NCBI RefSeq assembly: GCF_000023445.1
Contig: NC_012881.1
Location: forward strand, 1,617,501 to 1,681,500
DNA: 64,000 nt
From: Maridesulfovibrio salexigens DSM 2638
Lineage (GTDB): Bacteria; Desulfobacterota; Desulfovibrionia; Desulfovibrionales; Desulfovibrionaceae
Direction: 5' to 3'
Position 1 is the stretch's first letter. Every line of letters starts with the position of its first letter. Under the pieces are notes generated by a model. The model saw only the letters and a list, made by a program, of their open reading frames with translations, did not search any database and was not told where the DNA came from. The position numbers were made by a program, and so were the translations under genes. This document shows positions 9,157 to 17,521 of the stretch, in pieces.

Positions 9157-9618
9157 CTATTTTTTCTCGGGGATATGTCCAGACTTGATCTTTTCATCAT
9201 CATGCAGGGCGTCTTGCAGGATTTTTTCAAAGTCTGTTTCAGTGGACATGCGGAACCCGCACCCGGCAGGAAGTTCTCCGAATTGCATGAAAATTGTAGG
9301 GTTTGGGAAATTACGGCAAAGTTGAGGGCGGTTTTCGTAGTCGTTGCATGTACCGTTATCGGTCAGGCTGGTGCAGGAAAATTTGAGATAACCCTCTTCG
9401 GTTTTTCCGCATATTTCAAAACGAGATAAGAGCTCGTCTTCGTCGACGGCTTTTAAAAACTGCTTTTCATTTTTCAGCCATTTACCGCCTGCATGAAGGC
9501 ATATTGAACGGCAGCAGTTCCCGCACATTTTGCACGAACCGCGAATAATCACCGTTTGCCGTTTTCTTTTTAAACGCCATTTTCGGAATTTATATTCCAG
9601 ATATTCAAAAAGATTCAT
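9157..9618 (-). CDS. YkgJ-family cysteine-cluster protein
   Basis: About 153 residues from the ATG at 9618. It has the cysteine pattern of the CxxCxxCC (YkgJ/FliB-like, putative zinc or iron-binding) family: CKMCGNCCRSICLH, then CTSLTDNGTCNDY and RPQLCRNFPNP. The N-terminus is strongly basic (YKFRKWRLKRKRQ). The frame is open to a TTG at 9681, which would overlap the gtrA-like gene; neither start has a strong ribosome-binding site, so the start is uncertain. Function is unknown for most members. Confidence 0.75.
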   Translation of the reverse strand: MNLFEYLEYKFRKWRLKRKRQTVIIRGSCKMCGNCCRSICLHAGGKWLKNEKQFLKAVDEDELLSRFEICGKTEEGYLKFSCTSLTDNGTCNDYENRPQLCRNFPNPTIFMQFGELPAGCGFRMSTETDFEKILQDALHDDEKIKSGHIPEKK

Positions 9619-9658
9619 GAAAGGAAAATAGACCTCTATGTTGCTGAATGCAAGGTGC

Positions 9659-10114
9659 TTAGGGCAAATGCTTACCTGCAACCCGGAAATTTACATAGAG
9701 ATTCAATATATAATTCCATAATCCGGTAATAAGTGAGATCAGGATTCGGGAAATGATGTATTGCCAGTGCAGAATATCGACCATCAGGAACATCCCTCCG
9801 GTTACGATAATCAGACCGGTCCCGGCTATCAACAGAAAACCGAGATAGCCCTGTTTGAATTCACGGGTTGTTCCTTTGAAAACAAGCCTGCGGCTGATTA
9901 TGTAGTTCAACGAAACCGCTATTAGAAAAGCTAGTCCGGCAGAAAAAACAGGTGACCAGTTGAATCCGTCTGTGAACAGGTAGAGCAGGGCCAGATCAAA
10001 TAGAAAGGTCCCTCCGCCTACGCAGGTATAGCGTAGAAAGCGTATAGTTCCTTTAATATCCCATACTGAAAATAGTTTGCCTGTTTTGTTTGGGCTGTTT
10101 GTCTGCTCTGCCAT
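9659..10114 (-). CDS. GtrA-family membrane protein
   Basis: About 151 residues from the ATG at 10114, with four predicted membrane segments (for example FLFDLALLYLF, VFSAGLAFLIAVSLNYIISR, FLLIAGTGLIIVTGGMF, ILISLITGLWNYILNLYV). The sequence FLRYTCVGGGTFLFD and LNYIISRRLVF match GtrA-like proteins, thought to flip or aid transport of polyprenyl-linked sugars for surface glycosylation. The frame extends to a TTG at 10132, but the ATG is preferred. No glycosyltransferase gene is next to it in this window. Confidence 0.85.
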   Translation of the reverse strand: MAEQTNSPNKTGKLFSVWDIKGTIRFLRYTCVGGGTFLFDLALLYLFTDGFNWSPVFSAGLAFLIAVSLNYIISRRLVFKGTTREFKQGYLGFLLIAGTGLIIVTGGMFLMVDILHWQYIISRILISLITGLWNYILNLYVNFRVAGKHLP

Positions 10115-10193
10115 ATCTGAGCAGGAAGCCAATGAGTGACTTAAAAGTCAAGGCTCGTCTGCAAAGGTGACTGATTTGTAATATTGTAGTCAC

Positions 10194-10242
10194 AAAAGAA
10201 AGGCCCCGCTGAATGAGGGGGTGAAATCCTCGTCAGCGGGGC
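10194..10242 (-). terminator. Strong hairpin terminator on the minus strand, no gene upstream of it
   Basis: GCCCCGCTGA (10203-10212) and TCAGCGGGGC (10233-10242) are perfectly complementary. An inner GAGG/CCTC stem extends the hairpin. Read on the minus strand it is followed by CTTTCTTTT. It sits 80 bases before the gtrA-like start codon, with no minus-strand gene on its upstream side. Confidence 0.7.
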
Positions 10243-10384
10243 TTGCGGCGTTCGGGTCAGGTTGCGCCAAACCTCCCTTGTGCCGTCTGGAAGAAAGGGT
10301 GTTTGTCCGGTGATGAACAAAGAGTGAAAGTAAAATTTTCTGAGCAGTAATCCTTAATCCTTTTCCTGCTTCGTTGATCTGTTT

Positions 10385-10405
10385 ATATGGAACGGCTTTC
10401 CATAT
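10385..10405. repeat. Inverted repeat upstream of the response-regulator gene
   Basis: ATATGGAA (10385-10392) and TTCCATAT (10398-10405) are perfect 8-base arms around CGGCT. It may be an operator or a short hairpin. It lies 217 bases before the REC-PAS-GGDEF gene start. Confidence 0.4.
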
Positions 10406-10621
10406 GTCTAATATATAATTTATGTCTGTTTGATACTTTAGAAGTATTGATTGACCGTGGTACGGGCTTTGCTGTGGATAATTATTTTTGAAAGTTAATT
10501 TCAGAATTAAATTTGCTTAAAAATAAGATTAAACCTGAAGTGTTCAGTTTATCGTTTTGATATTTATTTTTCTGATCTTATGGGTTTTATAAAGTTTGAT
10601 TTTATATTAATTGGTGGAATC

Positions 10622-11932
10622 ATGGAGAATAGCCTGAAAATACTGCTTGTGGATGATAATGCCGTAAATCTGACTCTTCTTGAGCGACTGCTCAAAGACG
10701 AAGGGGCTGAATTACACAAGGCTATGGAAGGGGAGGAGGCCATCGGACTTTGTCGGGAGCATGATTTTGCATTGATTTTGCTTGATGTACAGATGCCCGG
10801 AATGGATGGCTATGAAACTGCGCGCAAGATTAAAGAGATTGAGTCTTGTTGTCTTGTTCCGATAATCTTTTTGACAGCTATTTATAAAGACCCGGCATAT
10901 GCCCGTATGGGCTATGAGGCAGGTGCTGTTGATTTTCTTACGCAGCCAATTGATCCGCCGACTTTAAGGGGAAAAGTCGGGGTTTTTCTGGAGCTGAAAA
11001 GACAAAAAGATCGACTGGAGCGGGAAATCGCGCAGCGTATTAAAACTGAAAAAGCTTTGCGGGCTGCCGAGGAAAAGTATCGCAATATATTTGAGCGTGC
11101 TGTGGAAGGTATCTTCAGGTCTACCCTTGATGGTAATTTTGAAGAAATCAATCCGGCTTTGGCTCGTATTTTGGGTTACGATACCCCGGAAGAAGCTGTG
11201 AAAAAGGCTCATACGGATATTCTTTACAAAAATCCGGCTGACAGGAAAGTCTTTCTGAAAAAGCTAATGCAGGAAAAGTCGCTAAATGATTATGAGCTTC
11301 GTTTCCGGCGTAAGGACGGTTCTGTAATATGGGTCTCGGAAAGTTGCCGACTGTTTGAAGAGGGTGGTGAATTCTACATTGAAGGTGTTGTGGAAGATAT
11401 TACTCACCGCAAAATGTGTGAGCTTGAGCTTCAGGAAAAGGCCACCCTTGATGCACTTACCGGGATACCCAACCGGTACCTTTTCTTTGATAGGCTGGAA
11501 AAATCAGTTGCCAATGCAGGGCGGTATGGTGAAAAACTGGCTCTTTTATTCATTGATTTGAATGATTTTAAGCGTGTTAATGACCAGTATGGTCACCATG
11601 CCGGGGATATGGTCCTAGCCAAAGTTGCCGCAAGACTGAAATCGCGATTGCGTTCAGCGGACACTTTTGCGCGGCTTGGCGGGGATGAGTTCTGTGTTTT
11701 GCTTGAACGTCCTTCTGATAGGGAAAGTATTGCGCGTGTAGCGGATGATTTCATCAACTGCCTTACTGAACCTTTTGAGTTTGATGATGTTCAATGTTCT
11801 ATCGGTGCCTCCATCGGTATAAGTATATATCCCGAAAATGGGGTTGAGCCCGAGGGATTGGTCAAAAAGGCAGATCAGGCCATGTACAGAGTAAAAGAAC
11901 AGAAGGATCGAAAATACTGTTTTTACAGCTGA
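10622..11932 (+). CDS. REC-PAS-GGDEF response regulator (diguanylate cyclase)
   Basis: A 436-residue protein from the ATG at 10622, chosen over the longer open frame because GGTGG lies 5 bases before it. Residues 1-125 are a receiver domain with acidic pocket DD (LLVDDNAVNL), phospho-acceptor Asp near residue 55 (LLDVQMPGMDG) and Thr in FLTAIY. The usually invariant Lys of the KP motif is Gln here (FLTQPID, about residue 108). A PAS domain follows (about 150-265), then a GGDEF domain with intact RLGGDEF (about 352) and an RSAD inhibitory site. It should make c-di-GMP under the control of phosphorylation. No histidine kinase gene is adjacent. Confidence 0.92.
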   Translation: MENSLKILLVDDNAVNLTLLERLLKDEGAELHKAMEGEEAIGLCREHDFALILLDVQMPGMDGYETARKIKEIESCCLVPIIFLTAIYKDPAYARMGYEAGAVDFLTQPIDPPTLRGKVGVFLELKRQKDRLEREIAQRIKTEKALRAAEEKYRNIFERAVEGIFRSTLDGNFEEINPALARILGYDTPEEAVKKAHTDILYKNPADRKVFLKKLMQEKSLNDYELRFRRKDGSVIWVSESCRLFEEGGEFYIEGVVEDITHRKMCELELQEKATLDALTGIPNRYLFFDRLEKSVANAGRYGEKLALLFIDLNDFKRVNDQYGHHAGDMVLAKVAARLKSRLRSADTFARLGGDEFCVLLERPSDRESIARVADDFINCLTEPFEFDDVQCSIGASIGISIYPENGVEPEGLVKKADQAMYRVKEQKDRKYCFYS

Positions 11933-11992
11933 GGAATTAATCTGCCGAATTTAAAACTGTAGCTTTTTCTACACATATAGATTTTTACAGCT

Positions 11993-12034
11993 AGGTGTTT
12001 CTGCTCGTGTTGAGCGGAAACACCTTCTTTTTTG
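11993..12034 (+). terminator. Terminator after the response-regulator gene
   Basis: AGGTGTTTC-T-GCTC pairs with GAGC-G-GAAACACCT and is followed by TTCTTTTTT. It ends the REC-PAS-GGDEF transcript before the nuo operon. Confidence 0.88.
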
Positions 12035-12513
12035 TCGGGCGGTTATGTTTAATTTTTAATCGATGATTTGTTCTGTGTCATTTTGATACTATATCTTGGC
12101 TGTTTATGACTTGTGAAAAATATTTATTTCTCTCGTTCCTTATGTTTTGTGCTTTAAAGTATCGTGCTGGTTGGTGTGTCGAAATATTTTGGTAAAACAG
12201 TATTGAATCTATTGTTGGTTGTGCTATTACTAAGCGGAAATTTTGTTTTGCATCGTTATTTATCTTTCAACTCTCTGGAATTAAAGTTGATTATTTTGTG
12301 ATTAATTTAACTATCTAGCGTTTTACAGTCGTCTTAACCTGTAAAACGCGCAGCCATCCTTGACACAGGAATGGTCGGGTGAGATAGATTTAATTAAAAT
12401 TTAACTTCAGAATTTTTTTAGACTTTTTCCAACGTTCTCTTTGCAATTTAACAAAAAAACAATTAGTGTTCGCTTCGTGTTACTAATTTTAAAAACGTAA
12501 GAGAGGTGCGAGA
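12035..12513 (+). promoter_or_regulatory. Upstream region of the nuo operon
   Basis: About 480 AT-rich bases without a gene. An 11-base perfect inverted repeat lies at 12318-12349. An AGAGAGGTG ribosome-binding site precedes nuoA. I could not place a confident -35/-10 or -24/-12 promoter. Confidence 0.5.
12318..12349. repeat. Perfect 11-base inverted repeat before nuoA
   Basis: GCGTTTTACAG (12318-12328) and CTGTAAAACGC (12339-12349) are perfect arms spaced by 10 bases, 165 bases upstream of nuoA. The spacing puts the two arms on the same face of the helix (21-base centre-to-centre), which suits a dimeric or tetrameric regulator. It is not followed by a T run, so a terminator is unlikely. Confidence 0.5.
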
Positions 12514-12891
12514 ATGGTTTTTACCTGGCTTCAGTTCGCCATCTTCATGTTTTTGATCGGTGGGCTTCTTTTTGCCGGTGGTCCGCTTATCTTGTCTGCT
12601 CTGGTGCATCCACGAGCAAAAGGCGGGGACATGGGCATGTCTTATGAGTGCGGGATGAAACCCCACGGCAGGGCATGGAATCAGTTCGGTATTAGTTATT
12701 ATGTTTACGCCTTGTTGTTTTTAGCCTTTGACGTAGACGTTCTCTATCTCTTCCCGGTTTCAGTCTGGTATCCTCATACCGATGGAATGTTTTATTTTAT
12801 TGAAGTTGCCGGATTCCTGTCTGTTCTTGCTATTGCGATTATTTATTTCTGGAAGAAAGGAGTGTTCACATGGCCGAGAAAAATCTCCTGA
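12514..12891 (+). CDS. nuoA: Complex I subunit NuoA
   Basis: A 125-residue membrane subunit with three predicted helices. The family motif [22 protein letters not shown] and the acidic third-region [10 protein letters not shown] are present. NuoA lies in the membrane arm next to the quinone site of NADH:quinone oxidoreductase-type complexes. It is the first gene of the nuo operon, preceded by an AGAGAGGTG site, and overlaps nuoB by 22 bases, so translation is likely coupled. Confidence 0.97.
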   Translation: MVFTWLQFAIFMFLIGGLLFAGGPLILSALVHPRAKGGDMGMSYECGMKPHGRAWNQFGISYYVYALLFLAFDVDVLYLFPVSVWYPHTDGMFYFIEVAGFLSVLAIAIIYFWKKGVFTWPRKIS

Positions 12892-13409
12892 CCCCCGGCG
12901 GGCATGTTGTTGAGGATGGACTTGTCCGCCTTGAACTTGCTGAAGACGCCATGAACATCTGCCGATCCATGTCACTGTGGCCCATGACTTTCGGGCTGGC
13001 CTGTTGCGCTATTGAGATGATGGCTGTGGGTATGGCCCGTTTTGATATGGCCCGTTTCGGAGCAGAGGTGTTCCGTCCTTCCGCACGTCAGGCAGACTTA
13101 ATGATTGTGGCTGGGACGGTGACCAAGAAAATGGCTCCTGCTGTTGTGCGTCTTTATGAGCAGATGCCTGCTCCCAAATGGGTGCTTGCTCTTGGTAACT
13201 GTGCAATCTCAGGTGGCCCTTTCAAGTTTAAGGGGCAGTACGGAATAGTTGAAGGCGTGGATAATCTTATTCCGGTAGATGTTTATGTTCCCGGATGTCC
13301 GCCGCGCCCGGAAGCATTGCTTGAAGGGTTGTTCCAGATTCAGGAAAAGGTGACCGGAAAACGCTGGTGGCCTGTGCCTGAGGATTTAGAGAAGGAGCGT
13401 GCCTTATGA
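12870..13409 (+). CDS. nuoB: Complex I subunit NuoB (N2 cluster)
   Basis: A 179-residue hydrophilic subunit. The four cysteines that bind the N2 [4Fe-4S] cluster are seen: [11 protein letters not shown] (two adjacent Cys), LGNCAISGG and [12 protein letters not shown]. This cluster hands electrons to quinone. The gene overlaps nuoA by 22 bases and nuoC by 4 bases (ATGA-type junction). Confidence 0.97.
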   Translation: MAEKNLLTPGGHVVEDGLVRLELAEDAMNICRSMSLWPMTFGLACCAIEMMAVGMARFDMARFGAEVFRPSARQADLMIVAGTVTKKMAPAVVRLYEQMPAPKWVLALGNCAISGGPFKFKGQYGIVEGVDNLIPVDVYVPGCPPRPEALLEGLFQIQEKVTGKRWWPVPEDLEKERAL

Positions 13410-13939
13410 TGGGTGATAATTTAAGTCTCCCGGTTACCCCGCTTATGATCGGCAAGGGAAGTGTTCAAACCTCCGGGGTAACCATGAATGTCTTCCTGAC
13501 TGCCGATGATATTGAACAGGCGGCCGGTGCCATGCTCAAACAAGCCTACCATCTGGAAAACATAGACGCCATTGATGTAGCCGAAGGTTTTCTGATCTCC
13601 TACCATTATGCCCATTTCACCAAACCGGGACGCATTGCTCACCGGGTGCTGGTCTGTCGTGATGAAGCTGAATTGCCGTCTATCTCTTCCATCTATCAGG
13701 GAGCGGACTGGCATGAGCGTGAGTGTTACGATTTTCACGGCGTGAAGTTTACCGGACATCCCAATCTGCTGCCCCTGTTACTTGATCCCGAAACTCCTAA
13801 CGGAGTGCTGCTTAAAGATGATAAGAGCCGCAAGCCGTTGCGCGAGATCCTTAATCCCGGTGAAATTATCTTCAAAGGTGAAGGCTTTACTCTCTTCGAT
13901 GAAGAGCAACCGGAACCGGAAGAGGGGGTAGAATCATGA
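13406..13939 (+). CDS. nuoC: Complex I subunit NuoC
   Basis: A 177-residue subunit of the hydrophilic arm. The 30-kDa-subunit signature is seen ([20 protein letters not shown], then LLPLLLDP). It is separate from NuoD, not fused as in E. coli. It overlaps both nuoB and nuoD by 4 bases, so the four genes nuoABCD are tightly coupled. The N-terminal 25 residues are not conserved and two Met codons are in tandem at the start. Confidence 0.95.
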   Translation: MMGDNLSLPVTPLMIGKGSVQTSGVTMNVFLTADDIEQAAGAMLKQAYHLENIDAIDVAEGFLISYHYAHFTKPGRIAHRVLVCRDEAELPSISSIYQGADWHERECYDFHGVKFTGHPNLLPLLLDPETPNGVLLKDDKSRKPLREILNPGEIIFKGEGFTLFDEEQPEPEEGVES

Positions 13940-15087
13940 ATACATTTCCTGAAGGTGATTTCTACACCAATCATTTTGAAAAGGGTGCAGACGAGCATAC
14001 CATGATTCTGAACATGGGACCGCAGCATCCTTCAACCCACGGTGTTCTGCGGGTCATCCTTGAACTGGATGGTGAATATATCGTTCGAGCCGAGCCTGTA
14101 CTTGGTTATCTGCACCGTATGCATGAAAAGATGGCCGAGGTAAAAACATGGGTTCAGTTCATTCCCAACATGGGGCGTGTTGATTATCTGCATCCACTGG
14201 CATGGAACCATGCTTATGTCGGCGCGGTGGAAAAACTGGCCGGGATTGAGGTGCCTGAGCGGGCCGAATACATCCGGGTAATTCTTACTGAGCTGAATCG
14301 TATTTCTTCACACCTGCTCTGGTGGGGCGCATATCTTCTGGACCTCGGCGCATTTACTCCGATTATGTACGGCTTTGATGACCGTGAAATCCTCATGGAT
14401 ATGATGCAGAAGGCAACCGGAGCACGGTTGACCTATAGCAATTTCCGTTTCGGCGGGGTGGTTCATGACCTTGATGACGGTTTCGCGGACAAGTGTACAG
14501 AGTTCATCAAACGTCTTCGTGACCGTTTGCCCATGTACAAGGATCTGGTCACCGATAACATCATCCTGCGTAAACGTATTGAGGAAATCGGCTACATGGA
14601 TGTTGATATGTGTAACCGCTACGGCGCGACCGGTCCTCTGATTCGTGGTGCAGGCGTTGAGCATGATACCCGCAGGGCTGAACCTTATTCAATCTATGAT
14701 CGTTTCGATTGGAAGGTTCCGGTTTATTACGAAGCTGATGCCATGGCTCGTTACATGGTGCGCATGGAAGAGATCGAGCAAAGCCTGAACATTGTGGAGC
14801 AGGCCCTCGAGCAGATTCCTGAAGGTGAGCACATCATCAAGAAGGCTCCCAAGCCAACGTGGAAGGCTCCGGCAGGTGAAGCGTACTTCAGTACTGAAGG
14901 TGCGCGTGGCAAGGTCGGAATCCATATTGTCAGTGACGGCAGCAAAACCCCGTACCGGATCAAACTCCGTGCGCCGGGATTCTCCAACCTGTCCCTGTTT
15001 GCTGAATGTGCACAGGGAACAATGCTGGCAGATGCGGTTGCGATTTTAGGCAGCTTGGACATGGTAATCCCGGAAATCGACAGGTAG
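13936..15087 (+). CDS. nuoD: Complex I subunit NuoD (49-kDa, quinone site)
   Basis: A 383-residue subunit beginning [20 protein letters not shown]. Typical motifs are NMGPQHPSTHGVLRVILELD, GYLHRMHEKMAE and GATGPLIRGAGVEHDTR. It is related to the large subunit of NiFe hydrogenases but lacks the Ni-binding cysteines, as expected for NuoD, and forms the quinone-binding cavity with NuoB and NuoH. Confidence 0.97.
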   Translation: MNTFPEGDFYTNHFEKGADEHTMILNMGPQHPSTHGVLRVILELDGEYIVRAEPVLGYLHRMHEKMAEVKTWVQFIPNMGRVDYLHPLAWNHAYVGAVEKLAGIEVPERAEYIRVILTELNRISSHLLWWGAYLLDLGAFTPIMYGFDDREILMDMMQKATGARLTYSNFRFGGVVHDLDDGFADKCTEFIKRLRDRLPMYKDLVTDNIILRKRIEEIGYMDVDMCNRYGATGPLIRGAGVEHDTRRAEPYSIYDRFDWKVPVYYEADAMARYMVRMEEIEQSLNIVEQALEQIPEGEHIIKKAPKPTWKAPAGEAYFSTEGARGKVGIHIVSDGSKTPYRIKLRAPGFSNLSLFAECAQGTMLADAVAILGSLDMVIPEIDR

Positions 15088-15100
15088 TCAGGAGCTTCAT

Positions 15101-16069
15101 ATGTCTCAAATTCCTGTAGAACTCGTTAAATTAATCATCGCACTGGTGGCGATTGCCGCTTTTGTGGGATTGAACGGGCTGGTGCTGGTTTACCTTGAAC
15201 GTAAGGTGGCCGGATTCGTACAGCGCAGGCCCGGACCTTATGAAGTCGGTCCGCAGGGACTGCTGCAGCCTCTGGCCGATGCCGTAAAGCTTATCGGTAA
15301 ACAGCTTTTCACCCCCAGCGGTGCGGACAAATTGTTGTTCTGGATGGCTCCCATTCTATCCTTCCTGCCCGTACTTTTACTTTTCCTGCCTATTCCTTTC
15401 GGTCCTGTTGCTACCGGGATGGAAATGGACCTCGGCCTGTTGCTCATTCTGGCTTTCGCAGGTCTGAATGTTCTCGCCCTGTGTCTGGCTGGGTGGGGGT
15501 CGAACAACAAATGGGGAATTCTAGGTGCGGCAAGGGCGGTGGCTCAGTCCGTAGCTTATGAAATCCCGTTGCTTCTCTCAGTGCTGGCTGTTGCCTTCAT
15601 GACCGGAAGCCTGAACCTTACCACAGTGGTCGAGGGGCAGGGCGGCTGGCCGTGGCAGTGGAATGCAGTAGTGCAGCCGTTGGCTTTCATCATTTATTTT
15701 GTCAGCGCGCTTGGTGAAACCAACCGCGCTCCCTTTGACCTTCCTGAAGCGGAAAGTGAACTGACCGCCGGATTCCATACTGAATATTCGGGCATGGGTT
15801 TCGGGCTGTTCTTCCTTGCTGAATACGCCAACATGATCGTGGTTTGTTCTGTTGCTGCGGCCCTGTTTCTCGGCGGCTGGCAGGGACCTTTCTTTGACGG
15901 TGCATGGTGGTTCCTCGTCAAGGTCTATATTCTGCTGCTGGTCATGATCTGGCTGCGCTGGACATACCCCCGCGTTCGTTTTGATCAGCTTCTGAATATC
16001 AACTGGAAATGGCTCATGCCCTTAGCTCTGTTGAACCTGTTTATCACCGCTTTTGTGATGAAGCTGTAG
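15101..16069 (+). CDS. nuoH: Complex I subunit NuoH
   Basis: A 322-residue membrane subunit with about eight helices. Signatures: ERKVAGFVQRRPGPYEVGPQ in the first loop and AYEIPLLLSVLAV, then GETNRAPFDLPEAESEL with the acidic quinone-channel residues. NuoH joins the membrane arm to the hydrophilic arm. It has an AGGAG site and lies 13 bases after nuoD. Confidence 0.97.
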   Translation: MSQIPVELVKLIIALVAIAAFVGLNGLVLVYLERKVAGFVQRRPGPYEVGPQGLLQPLADAVKLIGKQLFTPSGADKLLFWMAPILSFLPVLLLFLPIPFGPVATGMEMDLGLLLILAFAGLNVLALCLAGWGSNNKWGILGAARAVAQSVAYEIPLLLSVLAVAFMTGSLNLTTVVEGQGGWPWQWNAVVQPLAFIIYFVSALGETNRAPFDLPEAESELTAGFHTEYSGMGFGLFFLAEYANMIVVCSVAAALFLGGWQGPFFDGAWWFLVKVYILLLVMIWLRWTYPRVRFDQLLNINWKWLMPLALLNLFITAFVMKL

Positions 16070-16082
16070 GAGGGCGTTTTTA

Positions 16083-16688
16083 ATGAGTGTGATTAAAAAA
16101 ATATGGGATGACGTGACTTCGCTCTGGTCCTTGATCGTAGGACTGAAAGTCACGGGTAAAAACTTTGTCGATAAAAACGTGACCCTCCATTATCCGCGTG
16201 AAACGGTTACTTCCGGGGAGTTGGAGGGATTTCGTGGTCCGCTGGAACTCATAGGTAAACCCAAGGATCCGGCCAAACCAAAATGCATTGCCTGCATGAT
16301 GTGTGTCACCGCCTGTCCCAGTAAGTGCATTACCGTGGTTAAGGCCAAGGCTCCCAAGCCTACCGAGGCTGAACTTCAGGCTATGAAAGAAGCGGAAGAG
16401 CGGGGCGAAAAGGTCAATAAGCCTAAAGCTCCTAAAGAGCCTGCAAAATTTTTGTATGACTTTTCGCTCTGTTCACTTTGTGGATCATGCGTTGAAAACT
16501 GCCCTGCAAAGGCACTGCGTTACTCATCAAATGTGTACTTGACTGTGACTGATCGCAAGGAGCTTAAAATGGACCTGCTTGCCAGACTCGGTGCACAGGC
16601 TGAGGCTGCTGTAGTTGCAAAGGCGGCAGAGTCTCCCAAGAAAGTTGAAGCTGTAACTACTGAAAAAGAGGCAGGGACAGAATCATGA
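16083..16688 (+). CDS. nuoI: Complex I subunit NuoI (two [4Fe-4S] clusters)
   Basis: A 201-residue ferredoxin-like subunit. Two cluster motifs are complete: CIACMMCVTACP and CSLCGSCVENCP. Between them sits a 35-residue charged, proline-rich insert, and the C-terminus has an Ala/Glu-rich tail of about 40 residues, longer than in the E. coli protein. Since NuoE, F and G are not encoded nearby, NuoI is the likely entry point for electrons from ferredoxin or another donor. It overlaps nuoJ by 4 bases. Confidence 0.96.
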   Translation: MSVIKKIWDDVTSLWSLIVGLKVTGKNFVDKNVTLHYPRETVTSGELEGFRGPLELIGKPKDPAKPKCIACMMCVTACPSKCITVVKAKAPKPTEAELQAMKEAEERGEKVNKPKAPKEPAKFLYDFSLCSLCGSCVENCPAKALRYSSNVYLTVTDRKELKMDLLARLGAQAEAAVVAKAAESPKKVEAVTTEKEAGTES

Positions 16689-17209
16689 TGGAAACGCTCG
16701 CAAAAATAGCTTTTGTTGTTTACACGCTGCTGATTCTCGGCGGCGGGTGCATAGCCGTGGGCGCACACAGCCTGGTGCGGGCTATGGTGGGGCTGATATC
16801 GTCCCTGCTGGGCGTGGCTGGAATGTACATGCTCATGGCTGCGCCGTTCATGGCTTTCATGCAGATTCTCATCTACGTGGGGGCAGTCTGTGTGCTCATC
16901 TTCTTTGCCATCATGCTTACTCAGGCTGATGATCACGGGGTTGAAGCAGGAAGTCGCAGGCCGGGAAAATCAGCACTCGCAGCCCTGACGTTTATCGCTC
17001 CGGTATTTGTAATCGGGTTTATCCTGATCAAATTTCAGCCCGTTTCAATTCACATCCCGGTTGAGGTACCCCTGATCGAAATAGGTAAAGGACTGCTGGA
17101 AGATTATCCGGTTGCATTTGAGCTTATCTCGGTTGTCCTGCTGGCTGCCATGGCAGGAGCTGTGCTGCTGGCCTTTGAACAGAAAGGCAAGAAAGGGAGG
17201 AAAGTATAA
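16685..17209 (+). CDS. nuoJ: Complex I subunit NuoJ
   Basis: A 174-residue membrane protein with five predicted helices. The family core is seen (AMVGLISSLLGVAGMYMLM, FMQILIYVGAVCVLIFFAIM). NuoJ carries the pi-bulge helix that couples quinone reduction to pumping. It overlaps nuoI by 4 bases and abuts nuoK by one base. Confidence 0.95.
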   Translation: MMETLAKIAFVVYTLLILGGGCIAVGAHSLVRAMVGLISSLLGVAGMYMLMAAPFMAFMQILIYVGAVCVLIFFAIMLTQADDHGVEAGSRRPGKSALAALTFIAPVFVIGFILIKFQPVSIHIPVEVPLIEIGKGLLEDYPVAFELISVVLLAAMAGAVLLAFEQKGKKGRKV

Positions 17210-17517
17210 TGAGTCCTCTTTTAATGTATCAACTGGTGGCGCTCCTGCTGCTGGCTATCGGGCTGTACGGCATTGTCTGGCGTAAATCGCTTGTGGGCAT
17301 GCTCATTTCCGTGGAGCTGATGCTCAACGGCGCGGGGCTGTCCATTGTTTCCGCCTCCCAGCTTACCGAGGCCGGAAGCGCAGTGGGGCAGATCGCCGCA
17401 CTTTTTGTTATGGGACTGGCCGCTGCTGAAGCGACCCTTGTGCTGGCAATAATCATTGTGGTGGCAAAACGGTTTAAGTCCGTTGAGACCGACGCAATAA
17501 CAAGGCTGAAAGGGTAA
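17209..17517 (+). CDS. nuoK: Complex I subunit NuoK
   Basis: A 102-residue, three-helix subunit. The two buried membrane glutamates of the family lie in SVELMLNGAGLS and AAAEATLVLAIIIVV. It shares one base with nuoJ (TAATG junction) and lies 4 bases before the next gene. Confidence 0.96.
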   Translation: MSPLLMYQLVALLLLAIGLYGIVWRKSLVGMLISVELMLNGAGLSIVSASQLTEAGSAVGQIAALFVMGLAAAEATLVLAIIIVVAKRFKSVETDAITRLKG

Positions 17518-17521
17518 ATGT

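Larger units (their letters stand above)
10115..10621. other. Intergenic region with a minus-strand hairpin-terminator and dyads
   Basis: About 500 bases without a convincing gene. It holds a strong hairpin at 10203-10242 with a T tail on the minus strand, small complementary blocks at 10258-10275 (AGGTT/AACCT), and a perfect inverted repeat ATATGGAA-N5-TTCCATAT at 10385-10405. It could hold a minus-strand small RNA or the leader of the gtrA-like gene, and the promoter of the plus-strand response-regulator gene. Confidence 0.5.

Noticed and set aside
10203-10330. Cobalamin-riboswitch-like fragment (GGTGAAATCC) on the plus strand before the response-regulator gene
   Set aside because: Only a short stretch resembles the B12 box region; the rest of the conserved core is missing and the element is better explained by a minus-strand terminator hairpin.
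12420-12470. Sigma-54 promoter before nuoA (CTTTGCA)
   Set aside because: The -12 half looks acceptable, but no GG dinucleotide lies at the required -24 position.
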